64,000 nucleotides of DNA, taken from the NCBI GenBank assembly GCA_016792845.1, contig JAEUKH010000050.1, positions 62,001 to 126,000 on the forward strand, in the 5' to 3' direction. Shown here piece after piece: positions 24,162-32,815 of this stretch. The position numbers and the translations under genes are program-made. Position 1 is the stretch's first letter, and every line of letters starts with the position of its first letter. The notes under the pieces are model-generated. The model did no database searches, was not told the origin of the DNA, and was given only the letters and a program-made list of their open reading frames with translations. The stretch comes from Myxococcales bacterium. Its GTDB lineage: Bacteria > Myxococcota_A > Polyangia > Polyangiales > Ga0077539.

Positions 24162-24977
24162 GTGCTGTACAGTCAGGATGTGAGTCAGGGCGATCAGGGC
24201 GAAGACCATGCGAAGCTCCTCGCCCGTATCGATCAGGCGTTCCGGGCGTTGGAGATCGCAAGGGGCGGCGCGACGTGGGGAGAGGTGGCCGTCGCGAGCG
24301 GCGCCAAGAACGAGAACGCGCTCCATCAACTGCGAAAGCGTTTGCGAGATGGCTCGTCCTACCCGCGCTCCAACACCATCAAGACCCTCGCCAAGGGGCT
24401 CGACGTAAACCCGCGCTGGCTTGAAACCGGCGAGGGGAAGATGGAACGCGACCCGGACGAGCCCACGCCGAGGCGCCTCCAACCTGAGCCCACGGCCGTT
24501 TCCTCGCCGCTCGCATTCGTCCCCGACGATGGCGACACGCCGACCGAGACGGCACTCTACGAAGAAGCGCTGCTCTTGGTCTTCGTGCCTGGTTCACACA
24601 CGCTCGGCGACGTGGACGCGACGCGCGCCGCTCTCCGTCAAGCGCTGCTTCTCACCAAGTCGGACGCCGACCCTTCCGCCCTCGCGCTCCACTGGCTCAA
24701 CGCGGCCAAGGCCCTGCGTCTGCGTGGCATCCGACCGACGGCCAACGCGGTCATCGCCGAAGCCGCGATGACGCGCACCGAGCCTGTGAACGAAGCAGCC
24801 ATCGCCGAGCAGCGGCGTGCGCTCAAGGAATTTGCCGATGAGCGGGCACGCGAGAAGGGCTTTGAGCCGGGGAGCGCCGCCGCAGGGCTCCAGAAGCGGC
24901 TTCGCGAGCAACGCGAGGCGCGTGAACGTCGCGGAGGCTCGTCGGGGAACGTGTCTTCGGACGAAGACGAGTCCTGA
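24162..24977 (+). CDS. CI/ImmR-like helix-turn-helix repressor
   Basis: The 271-residue protein has a phage-repressor type helix-turn-helix in residues about 20-90 (GGATWGEVAVASGAKNENAL, then LRDGSSYPRSNTIKTLAKGL, ending DVNPRWLETGEG, the phrase usual at the end of this domain). The C-terminal part is helical and charged and does not show the Ser/Lys protease motifs of LexA-type repressors. Without self-cleavage, inactivation would depend on a partner protease, and an ImmA-like gene follows directly. Start is GTG; a second GTG at 24180 is possible. It faces the replication operon and probably keeps it silent in the integrated state. Confidence 0.75.
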   Translation: MLYSQDVSQGDQGEDHAKLLARIDQAFRALEIARGGATWGEVAVASGAKNENALHQLRKRLRDGSSYPRSNTIKTLAKGLDVNPRWLETGEGKMERDPDEPTPRRLQPEPTAVSSPLAFVPDDGDTPTETALYEEALLLVFVPGSHTLGDVDATRAALRQALLLTKSDADPSALALHWLNAAKALRLRGIRPTANAVIAEAAMTRTEPVNEAAIAEQRRALKEFADERAREKGFEPGSAAAGLQKRLREQREARERRGGSSGNVSSDEDES

Positions 24978-25090
24978 CATACTCTGACAGGTGGCTGTGG
25001 GAGCTCCACCACCGCACGGGGCGTAAAGGATCGGGCAGGTAGGGGCAGGGGCGCGGCTCGAAAGCCTGAGAGTCGGGGTAAGGTCTACCT

Positions 25091-25780
25091 GTGGTTGTCG
25101 TCGTTATGGTGTTCACGCTCGCAGAAAGGACGGGGATTGCGCAAAACCTCCTCGTCCTCTGCGGGCTTCAGTCTGAGCATTGGAACGAGCCGTTTGTGAT
25201 TTCGTCGCTCCTCTCAGCGCGCCTCGACCCGCGAGCGCCGAGCGGCTGCTTTGGGGCAATCCTCATTGACGAAGACGACCTCGCCCGCATCCACCTGTCG
25301 ATGAAGGGCCCGAGCCCCCATATCAACCGGCGCCTTGCGCACGAGCTCGCCCATCTCGCGCTGAAGCTCGCGGGGTTTGAGTCTGGTCACGACGAGGGAG
25401 AGACCGACGCCATCGCCGCCAACCTGATGATTCCGCCTGCGGGGATGCGCTGGGCCATCCGGCGCTTCGGCTACAACCTCGACGCGATCTGCGAGTATTT
25501 CTACGGCGTGCCGACCGAGTGGATCTTGCGGCGCCTTGCCGAGGTCGGCGAAGTGCTCGTGCTCGCCCACTGGCTCTATCACGGGCACTATGCCTTCGGC
25601 CCCGAAGACCTCGCTGGGCTCGACCCGCAGGGCTGCGCGAAGGCGCTCCGCGAGGTGTTCGTGGGACAGCGGATGTTCGGCGTGAAGAGCTGGGAAGGCG
25701 ACCGTGGTGACGGCCAGTGGCGCGCAGTGATCGTTGAGCGAGATGCGCTGCCGATGCTGTTTGCGCGCAAGGTCGGGTAG
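25091..25780 (+). CDS. ImmA/IrrE-family metallopeptidase
   Basis: The 229-residue protein carries the zinc-protease motif HELAH in RRLAHELAHLALKLAG and the downstream GETDAIAANLMIPPAG, which together define the ImmA/IrrE family. In ICEBs1-type elements ImmA cleaves the ImmR repressor to trigger induction. The repressor gene lies 113 bases upstream in the same direction, matching that two-gene switch. The C-terminal ~90 residues extend beyond a minimal ImmA and may be a sensor domain. GTG at 25091 has AAGG 12-15 bases before it; ATG at 25106 is an alternative. Confidence 0.85.
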   Translation: MVVVVMVFTLAERTGIAQNLLVLCGLQSEHWNEPFVISSLLSARLDPRAPSGCFGAILIDEDDLARIHLSMKGPSPHINRRLAHELAHLALKLAGFESGHDEGETDAIAANLMIPPAGMRWAIRRFGYNLDAICEYFYGVPTEWILRRLAEVGEVLVLAHWLYHGHYAFGPEDLAGLDPQGCAKALREVFVGQRMFGVKSWEGDRGDGQWRAVIVERDALPMLFARKVG

Positions 25781-25930
25781 CTCGCGCGGGATGGTCTCGT
25801 AAGGCAGCGGTGGAACCGTAGCGGGTGATCCACGCAAGGCCCTCGGATGGGCCTGCGGGGAGAACCGCACCGTGCACCGCCCATCCGTCCGAAGCGCCCT
25901 TCTCGCCCACGTTTGTCGGGAGGCGCGCCG

Positions 25931-27514
25931 ATGAGCGACGCCCTCGTCATCGACTCCTTTGCTGGTGGTGGCGGCGCGTCGTCGGGCCTTGAAGACGCCC
26001 TCGGCCACCCCGTCAGCTATGCCATCAACCACTCGAAAGAGGCGGTGGCGATGCACGAGGCCAACCACCCGAATACCGAGCACTTCTGCCAGGACATCTG
26101 GGAAGTCTCGCCACGCGAGGTATGCGGCAGTCGCCGTGTGAAATGCATGTGGGCCAGTCCCGACTGCACCGAGTTCAGCATCGCCAAGGGCGGCAAGCCG
26201 AAGTCGAAGAAGGTCCGCGCGCTCGCCAACGTGGTGATTGACTGGGCGAGGGAAGTGAAGCCCGACGTCTTCTACTTGGAGAACGTGCAGGAGTTCGCCG
26301 ATTGGGGCCCGCTCGACGAGGACGATAAGCCCATCAAGTCGCGCAAGGGAGAAGACTTCCGTGCATGGGTGGGCGCGTTGATCGAGCTCGGGTACCGCGT
26401 GGAGTGGCGCCTCCTCGTTGCGGCTGACTACGGCGCACCCACGTCGCGAAAGCGGCTGTTCCTGGTCGCGAGACGCGACGGTCGCCCAATCGTGTGGCCG
26501 GAGCCCACGCATGGCCCACGGCGCACTCAACCGTGGCGCACGGCGGCGGAGATCATCGACTGGCGCATCCCGTGTCCGTCGATCTTCAACCGCAAGCGTC
26601 CTTTGGCAGACGCTACGCTCCGGCGCATCGCTGCGGGTCTGCGACGCTTTGTGATGGAGTCAGGAAGGCCCTTCGTCGTGCCGCTCACACACCAAGGCGG
26701 TGACAGTGCGCTCCTGTCACCCCACCTGACGAAGTTCTACGGGAAGTCGACTGGCGCTGATCTGTTTGACCCGTCGCCGACCGCTTCAACGCAGGCGCAC
26801 CTCGGACTCGTCATGCCCTACATGCGGTCCGTTCGCACGCATGGAGGTGGTGGCAACGGACCGCGTAGCGTGGAAGACCCCAAGAGAACGATCCTCTGCT
26901 CAAAGCGAGGCGAGTTTGCGGTTGTTGCGCCCACGCTCATCCAGACGGGGTACGGCGAACGGCCTGGTCAGGCGCCGCGAGTGCCGGGCCTCGGCAAACC
27001 CCTTGGGACCGCCGTGGCCTCGGGGCAGAAGCACGCCCTCGTGTCCTTCATCGCCAAGCACTACGGCGGCGTCGTGGGGCACGGGATGGACAAGTCCCTC
27101 GGCGCGATCACGTCCATCGACCATCACTCCCTCGTGGAGGCTTCGCTCTTCCCTATCGAGGGTGTGGATCGACGCGAGAACGTCCGCGCGTTCCTCGTGA
27201 AGTATTACAGCAGCAGCGGGCAGGTGGAGAGCCAGCAGCAGACGCTCTTCGAGCCCGTGCACACGATCCCGACCAAGGCGAGGTTCGGGCTCGTCACCCT
27301 TGGTGGCGTTGACTACGAGATCACGGACATCGGCATGAGAATGCTCGACCCACGCGAACTCTTCGACGGCCAAGGTTTCAGATCCGACTACAAGCTGGAG
27401 GTCGAGTTGAACGGCAAACGTCTCACCAAAACGAGCCTCATCGAACTCGCAGGCAACAGCGTCTGCCCTCCCAACGCTCGCGCCGTCGTCGCCGCCAACC
27501 GGCCTGCGGACTGA
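25931..27514 (+). CDS. DNA (cytosine-5) methyltransferase, phage type
   Basis: The 527-residue protein shows the C5-methyltransferase order: motif I DSFAGGGGASSGLEDALG at the N terminus, the catalytic Cys79 in ASPDCTEFSIAKGGKP (the SPDC form common in phage enzymes, instead of PPCQ), motif VI ENV at 117-119, and motif VIII TSRKRLFLVARRDG near 170. Motif X-like NSVCPPNA is near the C terminus. A ~250-residue middle region is the target recognition part. It would methylate cytosines in element DNA, for restriction avoidance or control. No endonuclease partner is adjacent. ATG at 25931 was chosen because it immediately precedes motif I. Confidence 0.88.
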   Translation: MSDALVIDSFAGGGGASSGLEDALGHPVSYAINHSKEAVAMHEANHPNTEHFCQDIWEVSPREVCGSRRVKCMWASPDCTEFSIAKGGKPKSKKVRALANVVIDWAREVKPDVFYLENVQEFADWGPLDEDDKPIKSRKGEDFRAWVGALIELGYRVEWRLLVAADYGAPTSRKRLFLVARRDGRPIVWPEPTHGPRRTQPWRTAAEIIDWRIPCPSIFNRKRPLADATLRRIAAGLRRFVMESGRPFVVPLTHQGGDSALLSPHLTKFYGKSTGADLFDPSPTASTQAHLGLVMPYMRSVRTHGGGGNGPRSVEDPKRTILCSKRGEFAVVAPTLIQTGYGERPGQAPRVPGLGKPLGTAVASGQKHALVSFIAKHYGGVVGHGMDKSLGAITSIDHHSLVEASLFPIEGVDRRENVRAFLVKYYSSSGQVESQQQTLFEPVHTIPTKARFGLVTLGGVDYEITDIGMRMLDPRELFDGQGFRSDYKLEVELNGKRLTKTSLIELAGNSVCPPNARAVVAANRPAD

Positions 27515-27570
27515 CCCCACCGATGCTGCGCGCGTTGGCGACGCTGACGCTCCCACACTATCCTCTCATC

Positions 27571-27744
27571 ATGCCGCCGAAACCTCGCGTGGTGGTTCTC
27601 GACCAGAAGGCTCACGCTGCAGCCAAGCAGGCGGCACGCGACAAGGACTCTCGCGACCTTGAGGCGGGGCTTGTGACGAACGAAGAGCTTGCTCGGCGCA
27701 ATGGCATCTTCTCGGGGCTCAAGGTCAGCTTCACGATGAAGTGA
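27571..27744 (+). CDS. Small basic hypothetical protein
   Basis: A 57-residue protein (MPPKPRVVVLDQKAHAAAKQ start) rich in Lys/Ala, ending IFSGLKVSFTMK. No family is recognised. It follows the cytosine methyltransferase after 56 bases in the same direction. The first ATG in a longer frame lies at 27523, but the internal start gives more natural composition. Confidence 0.5.
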   Translation: MPPKPRVVVLDQKAHAAAKQAARDKDSRDLEAGLVTNEELARRNGIFSGLKVSFTMK

Positions 27745-27830
27745 GACGCAGCGCTCCGGGCGTGATCCTCTTGTCGCGGCATTCATCGCCGCACGCCACC
27801 AATCCGACCGCTCGGCTGCTTCGGCCCTGA

Positions 27831-27995
27831 GTTCGAGACGCCGACCAACTGGGAGGCCGCTGCGAAGATCACCCGCGCCTCTCCTACCTCGCCTTCGTCG
27901 TGGGCCTCGTGGGGCTCCTCGGCGTGGTCTTTCAGCCGCGTCCTCCATCGAGGGACGTTCACGTCACGGTGGTTACGACTCCAGGCTCACGATGA
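27831..27995 (+). pseudogene. Possible remnant of a small membrane protein
   Basis: This frame encodes one clear hydrophobic helix (LSYLAFVVGLVGLLGVVF) followed by a polar tail, and its TGA overlaps the ATG of the ASCH gene, the coupling seen throughout this operon. There is no good start in frame: a stop lies just upstream at 27828-27830, whereas a neighbouring frame reads FGPEFETPTNWEAAAKI. The pattern fits a small membrane protein broken by an indel near 27870, but the short length makes this uncertain. Confidence 0.3.
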
Positions 27996-28548
27996 CCGCC
28001 AGCGCACCACGCGAACGCCCCATCCTCTTCTCGGACGTGATGGTCCGCGCACTCCTCGACGGCACGAAGACCGCCAAGCGCCGCCTCGTGACCGACGTGC
28101 CCGCGTGGGCCGCTTCCGCCACCACCGACGAGTACGGCACGACTTTCAGCTCGTACGACGCGGGTCGATCTACGTTCATCCGCAATCGCTACGGCGTGAG
28201 AGGTGACCGCCTGTGGGTGAAGGAGGTCTGGCTTCAAGAGAAAGACGGCGCCGTGTGGAAGGACAAAGCCGACCCCGCGCTCCCCATCGTCTACCGCGCT
28301 GATCTCTCGCCCGCAGAGGCCAAGACGAAAGGCCCGTGGCGCACGTCACTCTTCTTGTTCCGCTGGGGCTCGCGCATCACGTTGGAGGTCACGGACGTCC
28401 GCATTGAGCGCCTCCATGCGATCACTGACGAAGAGTGGCCGATCGTGCAGCCTTCGAGGCTCTCTGGCGAACGCTCAACGGCGATGCCGCATGGGACAGT
28501 AACTTGTGGGTGTGGCGCGTTGCCTTCCGTCGCATCGCGCCTCCCTGA
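27992..28548 (+). pseudogene. ASCH-domain phage protein, frameshifted
   Basis: The first ~148 codons match phage ASCH-type proteins: RPILFSDVMVRALLDGTKTA, then YGVRGDRLWVKEVWL, then WGSRITLEVTDVRIERLHAI. At ITDEE (about 28428-28437) the expected continuation moves to another frame, where VADRAAFEALWRTLNGDAAW and WVWRVAFRRIAPP follow up to a stop at 28546-28548. One base is missing from a normal frame (557 bases = 3 x 186 - 1). In the original frame translation would run on into the next gene, giving an artificial fusion. ASCH domains bind RNA or modified nucleotides; the role here is unknown. Either a real inactivating mutation or a sequencing error. Confidence 0.75.
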
Positions 28549-28633
28549 CGCTCGCGCGGCCTGCTCCCGCCGTCACCCCACCTCGCGCCATCCCTCGTCT
28601 CGCGCTGCCACGCGCAGCCTTGGAGGACGAGTG

Positions 28634-29758
28634 ATGCACAACGAGAACGAGAGCGGCTTCGACGCGATCGTTGGGGGGCTCAAGCCCACAGAGGACACCG
28701 ACTCTCCACCGACGCCCGGCGACGTGCGGCGGCGGATTGAGGGCGGGACGCGTGCGATCTACCAGAAGCAGATCGCGGCCATGAGCGAGCCTGAGGTGCG
28801 TGTGCTCGCGTATGAACTCGCGTGCCAGGTGGAGCGAAAGGAAGCAGCGCTCGTGGCGCTCACCTCCGCGGGCTTCGGTCACGTTGCGGTGGTCGAGAAG
28901 AGCGACCATCGGCTCGTCATCTGCACCCACGACAACGAGAAGTCTCTCGCGCACGAGGTCGGACGGTGGCTAACCGGCCACAATCTGAACCTCCACCAAG
29001 AGTCGCTCCTCGGCCTTGGACGCCTTGATGCGCTCGATGTCAAAGAGGGCCAGGGGTGGCCCTCCGAGGGCATCACGGGGCCGGGGCGCTGGACAAGCTG
29101 GGACCGCTTCGCGTGGCGCCGTCTCGCGGACGGCGAGGCGCCCGAGGATGCGAGCGACGCGCTTGCGGAGGTCGCGACGCCTGACGACGCCTTTGCCGCC
29201 ATGCAAGCGGCCGGTCGTTGGCTCGCCGATGGTCTCCAGGCCGTACCCCAAGCGATCTACCGCGAGATCGTGCGCGGCTACGACGACGCGCTCCGTGAGC
29301 ACCTCGACCAGATCAAGGGACGCGCTCTACTCCCCACCCGCGAAGAGGCTCGCGCGCACGCCGTGGCGGGCGGCCACTGGATGATTGCCAAGGGCCAGGG
29401 CAAACCCTTTGGCGTCGACCTCGCGACGGACGAGGACCGCGATGCCGTCGAGAAGCTTGTCGCGCGTTTTGGAGAAGGCACGCTGCGAGTGTGGGCGATG
29501 ACGCGAGAGTGGGAGGTGACCCACTGGCCGGAGCCACCTGCCACGGACGGAAATGAAGACGAGCCGATCCGTCTGAATGCGGAAGGTCTGGCGCTTTTCG
29601 CCAAGGCCGAGGAGGACATTCGCGCGGGGCGTGGCACTCCCCTCGGCGATGCGGTTCGAGCCCACGTCGAGAGCGTGCGTGGTCCAGTCGCCCCCGCATC
29701 CACCACCGGCTGCGAGGGCTGCGACGACCTGGATTGCTACTGCCAGGAGGCGCCATGA
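28634..29758 (+). CDS. Hypothetical protein
   Basis: The 374-residue protein starts at an ATG with GGAGG 7 bases before it, after the frameshifted ASCH gene. It is acidic and mostly helical, with EVRVLAYELACQVERKEAAL near residue 55, a mid-section with WTSWDRFAWRRLADGE, and a C-terminal GCEGCDDLDCYCQ cysteine cluster of the zinc-binding sort. No family recognised. Its stop overlaps the ATG of the next gene. Confidence 0.6.
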   Translation: MHNENESGFDAIVGGLKPTEDTDSPPTPGDVRRRIEGGTRAIYQKQIAAMSEPEVRVLAYELACQVERKEAALVALTSAGFGHVAVVEKSDHRLVICTHDNEKSLAHEVGRWLTGHNLNLHQESLLGLGRLDALDVKEGQGWPSEGITGPGRWTSWDRFAWRRLADGEAPEDASDALAEVATPDDAFAAMQAAGRWLADGLQAVPQAIYREIVRGYDDALREHLDQIKGRALLPTREEARAHAVAGGHWMIAKGQGKPFGVDLATDEDRDAVEKLVARFGEGTLRVWAMTREWEVTHWPEPPATDGNEDEPIRLNAEGLALFAKAEEDIRAGRGTPLGDAVRAHVESVRGPVAPASTTGCEGCDDLDCYCQEAP

Positions 29759-29976
29759 ACGCGCGCCTGTTCTTCCGGGGCCTCTTCACCGGCATGGGGT
29801 TCGTGCTCGGTGCTGTGGCTGGAGCCCTCGGGCTCCTCACCATCACGGGTCGCGTTGAGTCCGTGCGGGGCACGCTTGGCGCTGGGTACCTCGCGCTCAT
29901 TGCGGCGCTCCTCGTGGGCCTCTCCCTCTGGCGTCATCGGCGCCTGCGCTTGCCGCGGAAGGATGGTTCCCAGTGA
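29755..29976 (+). CDS. Small two-helix membrane protein
   Basis: The 73-residue protein (MNARLFFRGLF start) has two hydrophobic segments, about residues 9-30 and 41-58, then a basic C-terminal tail. AGGAGG lies 5 bases before the ATG, and both ends are coupled to neighbours by ATGA/overlapping junctions. In phages, small membrane proteins of this shape include holins and superinfection-exclusion proteins, but nothing specific supports either here. Confidence 0.65.
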   Translation: MNARLFFRGLFTGMGFVLGAVAGALGLLTITGRVESVRGTLGAGYLALIAALLVGLSLWRHRRLRLPRKDGSQ

Positions 29977-30941
29977 CCGAGCTTGAAGCACTCACCACCA
30001 TCGCACGCATCACGCACGCAGGCGTCGGGCGGAAGCCCGAGGTGATCGTCGAGACCGTGAGGGCCCTCTGTGAGAGCCGCCGAAAGTACCTCCGCGAGGT
30101 CGTCACCCTCCGCAGTGCGATGCTGCTCTCGGAGGAAGCGACGCTCTCGGAGCGTGCCTTCGTGAGCGGTCGTGAAGACGGGATGCTTGCCCGCATCCAG
30201 GGCGAGAGCGTGCCGATGGAGGAGCCCGCTACGCCAGCACCACCACCGTCCCTCTCGCATTCGACAGCCGCACAGAACGCATGGAGGGCCGGGTGGAGTC
30301 GCGGCTGGCAGGAGGCCAACGTCCACGCCGAGCGCGACTACTGGAAGGCCCTCGCGGGGGCACTCAACCGCTGTACGCAGTGCTCTCACTGCGAGTCGAA
30401 AGGGCCAGCGCAACCTGCGCCGCGCGACCACGAGGAGGCACGCATCACGCAGGGCGACTCGCTTTGCCGCAACTGCCACCGCACGTTCTTCGTGGGCTCG
30501 TGGGTCGAACCCGAGGCTTCGTCGGCGGAGGCGCCCACTGGCGAAGAGCGCCGGTCGGTCATGGTGCTCGTCGAGAGCCGGAGGCACTATGGGCAGTACG
30601 CGGCCATTCGCTCCAAGAAGTGGGACGGCCAGGTGCAGGCGCTCGGTGGCAAGCTGACGAAGGGAGAAAGCGCACTCGCTGCAGCGAAGCGCGAGGTGCA
30701 GGAAGAGGCTGGGATCGAGGCATATGCCTACCGCTTCCTCGGACTCCATCGTCACGAGGTCGGTGGCGAGCGGTGGGTGGTGGCGATGTACTACGCCGAA
30801 GCGGATGAGACCGAACTCGTCTCGTCACCCGAGGGTGAGGCCGTGTGGGCGAAGTACGAAGACCTTCTCGCGGGCACCTTCCCCGGCGTGGTGCGTGCCG
30901 CCTTTGAGGCGCTCGACACGCTGCTCGCGGGTGACGAGTAG
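29973..30941 (+). CDS. Nudix hydrolase with N-terminal zinc-binding region
   Basis: The C-terminal half of this 322-residue protein is a Nudix domain with an intact Nudix box (GGKLTKGESALAAAKREVQE, then EAGI, about residues 224-248), so it should hydrolyse a nucleoside diphosphate-linked substrate. The central region has paired cysteines (CTQCSHC, then CRNC) that would bind zinc. The N-terminal ~75 residues are helical. The fusion of a zinc ribbon with a Nudix domain recalls NudC/NADH pyrophosphatase in outline, but the spacing differs, so the substrate is open. Its ATG overlaps the stop of the membrane protein gene. Confidence 0.82.
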   Translation: MTELEALTTIARITHAGVGRKPEVIVETVRALCESRRKYLREVVTLRSAMLLSEEATLSERAFVSGREDGMLARIQGESVPMEEPATPAPPPSLSHSTAAQNAWRAGWSRGWQEANVHAERDYWKALAGALNRCTQCSHCESKGPAQPAPRDHEEARITQGDSLCRNCHRTFFVGSWVEPEASSAEAPTGEERRSVMVLVESRRHYGQYAAIRSKKWDGQVQALGGKLTKGESALAAAKREVQEEAGIEAYAYRFLGLHRHEVGGERWVVAMYYAEADETELVSSPEGEAVWAKYEDLLAGTFPGVVRAAFEALDTLLAGDE

Positions 30942-30944
30942 CGA

Positions 30945-30967
30945 TCGCGCGGCATCGTCTCGCCCAC
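30945..30967. repeat. Intergenic 23-base repeat, copy 1
   Basis: The 23 bases beginning TCGCGCGGCATCGTCTC occur identically at 31407-31429. This copy starts just after the stop of the Nudix gene and lies upstream of the next plus-strand gene. A shorter, diverged version (GCGCGGGATGGTCTCG) follows the ImmA-like gene near 25783, and a similar string is near 11280. Recurrence only between genes suggests a regulatory or RNA-processing signal. Confidence 0.6.
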
Positions 30968-31036
30968 CACCCCATCCCACCGATCGTCGCTCCGCGGGCC
31001 ACTCACATGGAGCCATGACCCCGAGGAGCATTCAAC

Positions 31037-31405
31037 GTGAACAAGTTTCGTCAGCGTGGCCTCAATCGGATTGAAGTGACGATCGTCGCCTTCATCGTGG
31101 CGGTCCTTTTGAGAAGCATCTTCGGCACTTGCGGAATGGGATTGTTCTTCGCCGACCGGGTGCGGGACCGCGCAAACGAAGACGCTCGCGCGTACTCCCG
31201 AGAGTTTCACCCCGGCTGGACTCACCCCACGGTCTCCTGCCAGTCCGTCGACTCCGACTCCGACGGCTACGTCACCTGCACGATCGGCGACGGCGCGAAC
31301 GCCACCGAGGCCATCGAGTGCCGCGTCTCGCGCGTCACGAACTATAAGCGCGGCTGCCGCCCGATGAGAGCCGCGGTGCGCGTGAGGGGCACCACAAGCG
31401 AGTAG
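31037..31405 (+). CDS. Hypothetical membrane-anchored protein with paired cysteines
   Basis: The 122-residue protein begins with a GTG, has an N-terminal hydrophobic segment (VTIVAFIVAVLLRSIFGTC, about residues 14-32) and an exported-looking domain with several cysteines (SCQSVD, VTCTI, IECRV, RGCRP), which suggests disulphides outside the cytoplasm. An N-in anchor with an extracytoplasmic domain is the simplest reading. It is flanked on both sides by the identical 23-base intergenic repeat. Confidence 0.55.
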   Translation: MNKFRQRGLNRIEVTIVAFIVAVLLRSIFGTCGMGLFFADRVRDRANEDARAYSREFHPGWTHPTVSCQSVDSDSDGYVTCTIGDGANATEAIECRVSRVTNYKRGCRPMRAAVRVRGTTSE

Positions 31406-31406
31406 C

Positions 31407-31429
31407 TCGCGCGGCATCGTCTCGCCCAC
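31407..31429. repeat. Intergenic 23-base repeat, copy 2
   Basis: This copy is identical to 30945-30967 and lies just after the stop of the membrane-anchored protein gene, 13 bases before the next start. Both copies are in the same orientation relative to the genes. Confidence 0.6.
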
Positions 31430-31441
31430 GTCCCACGCGGG

Positions 31442-32815
31442 GTGATGCCTCGGGGCATGAACGCCTCCACCATCCCCGCGCCTCCGCCACGCACCCTCTC
31501 TCGTCACGACTACGAAGAAGCGCGCTTCTCCGAGATGCGCGAGCACTTCGCAGACCTCAAACTCACCGGCAAAACCAGCACCTCGTGGCTTCTCGCAAAC
31601 GCGATGGGCCACATGGAGGTGATCTTCTCGCCCATCGGGCACATCGTCCTCCACGGTGAGTGGGCGCCCGTCGTCGTTTCCGTCCACGGTCGGAAGGGCA
31701 CGCCCGAGGAGATGCTCAAGGCCCTCTCGTCGCATGGCATCGACTACTTCGCGCAGAAGGTGGCTCGCGGTGAGGGCGAACGCCCGACGACGCGGAGTGA
31801 AGAGGTTGCGCGCCACGCGCTCGACGGCTGGCGGAAGGACTTTCTCGCGACGTACCTCGACATCGACCCCGACGAGTTTGAGGGCGAACTCACGTTGCCT
31901 AAGGGCGCGTCCGCGATGGCAGAGAACGCATGGGACGTGCTCGACCGCGTCGCGGGGTACATTGACGAGAGTCTCTTCGAGGCGGCGGTGGTGACGATCC
32001 GCGACGACCTCAGTGACGACGTGCTCTACATCGAGAGCGAGGACTACTGCGCGCTCGGTGAGGTGACAGACGATCGCGCGATCCGGGCTTACGTCTTCCT
32101 CGAACGTCTCACAGCGCTCCTGAACGCAGACGGCGAAGTCACGGAAGCGGACTCTCTGGCACCTACGCGCTCAACAAGAGCGGGACGACCCGCGAGGCAG
32201 ATCAACGTCCCTGGCAGGGTTCAGGACACCGCCGCAGAGGAGGCCGCCGTGGGCTTGTGGAGGGTCGAGCGCCTCACTGGTTACGAAGGCGATGACGGCT
32301 GGGGCATCACGTCGAACCGCGTCGTCGACGACTCGGACCCCGACACAGAAGAGGGGGCGATGGGCTTCGCTCCGGCGATGACGATTCGCGAGCTTCGCGA
32401 AGACGACGCCACCGAACTCGTGAAGGTCCACAACGAGGAAGTACTGCGCGAGCGCGACAAGGTGGATGCGCTCCGTGCCGAACTCGACCGGCTCCATGAA
32501 CCTCGACCCGAGCCGACATCCCTCATCGACCTCGAAGACTTCGCCCGTCGCAACAACGTGCGGAAGGCGCTGGAGGTTGGCGTCACCAAGGGGCCGTGGC
32601 GTGCGGGCACCTTCGAGGCCGAAGGCAAGGTGTGGGTGCCCTCTGACGAAGCACTCGCGGGACCGAATGGAGAGCGGTGTCTCCTCAACATGAATCTTCA
32701 TTTCCCGCACTCGCGCGATCGGCAGTTCATCGCGGTGGCTCGCGATGCGCTGCCCGAAGCGTGCGCCGACGTGGACCGGCTCTTGGGGATCGTCCGCAGG
32801 GCGGTGTCGCCGTGA
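31442..32815 (+). CDS. Large hypothetical protein of the early operon
   Basis: The 457-residue protein is acidic and appears multidomain. The C-terminal region (LLNMNLHFPHSRDRQFIAVA followed by CADVDRLLGIV) resembles the conserved tail of Ea22-like phage early proteins. A coiled-coil-like helix with VLRERDKVDALRAELDRL occurs about residues 335-355. The start is a GTG at 31442, with ATG at 31445 or 31457 as alternatives. The next gene begins inside its stop codon (GTGA). Confidence 0.6.
   Translation: MMPRGMNASTIPAPPPRTLSRHDYEEARFSEMREHFADLKLTGKTSTSWLLANAMGHMEVIFSPIGHIVLHGEWAPVVVSVHGRKGTPEEMLKALSSHGIDYFAQKVARGEGERPTTRSEEVARHALDGWRKDFLATYLDIDPDEFEGELTLPKGASAMAENAWDVLDRVAGYIDESLFEAAVVTIRDDLSDDVLYIESEDYCALGEVTDDRAIRAYVFLERLTALLNADGEVTEADSLAPTRSTRAGRPARQINVPGRVQDTAAEEAAVGLWRVERLTGYEGDDGWGITSNRVVDDSDPDTEEGAMGFAPAMTIRELREDDATELVKVHNEEVLRERDKVDALRAELDRLHEPRPEPTSLIDLEDFARRNNVRKALEVGVTKGPWRAGTFEAEGKVWVPSDEALAGPNGERCLLNMNLHFPHSRDRQFIAVARDALPEACADVDRLLGIVRRAVSP

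Noticed and set aside
27992..29758. A single 588-residue protein with an ASCH N terminus
   Set aside because: The ASCH sequence continues in another frame to a stop at 28546-28548 and the second part has its own ATG with a strong ribosome site at 28634; the long frame is an artefact of an indel.
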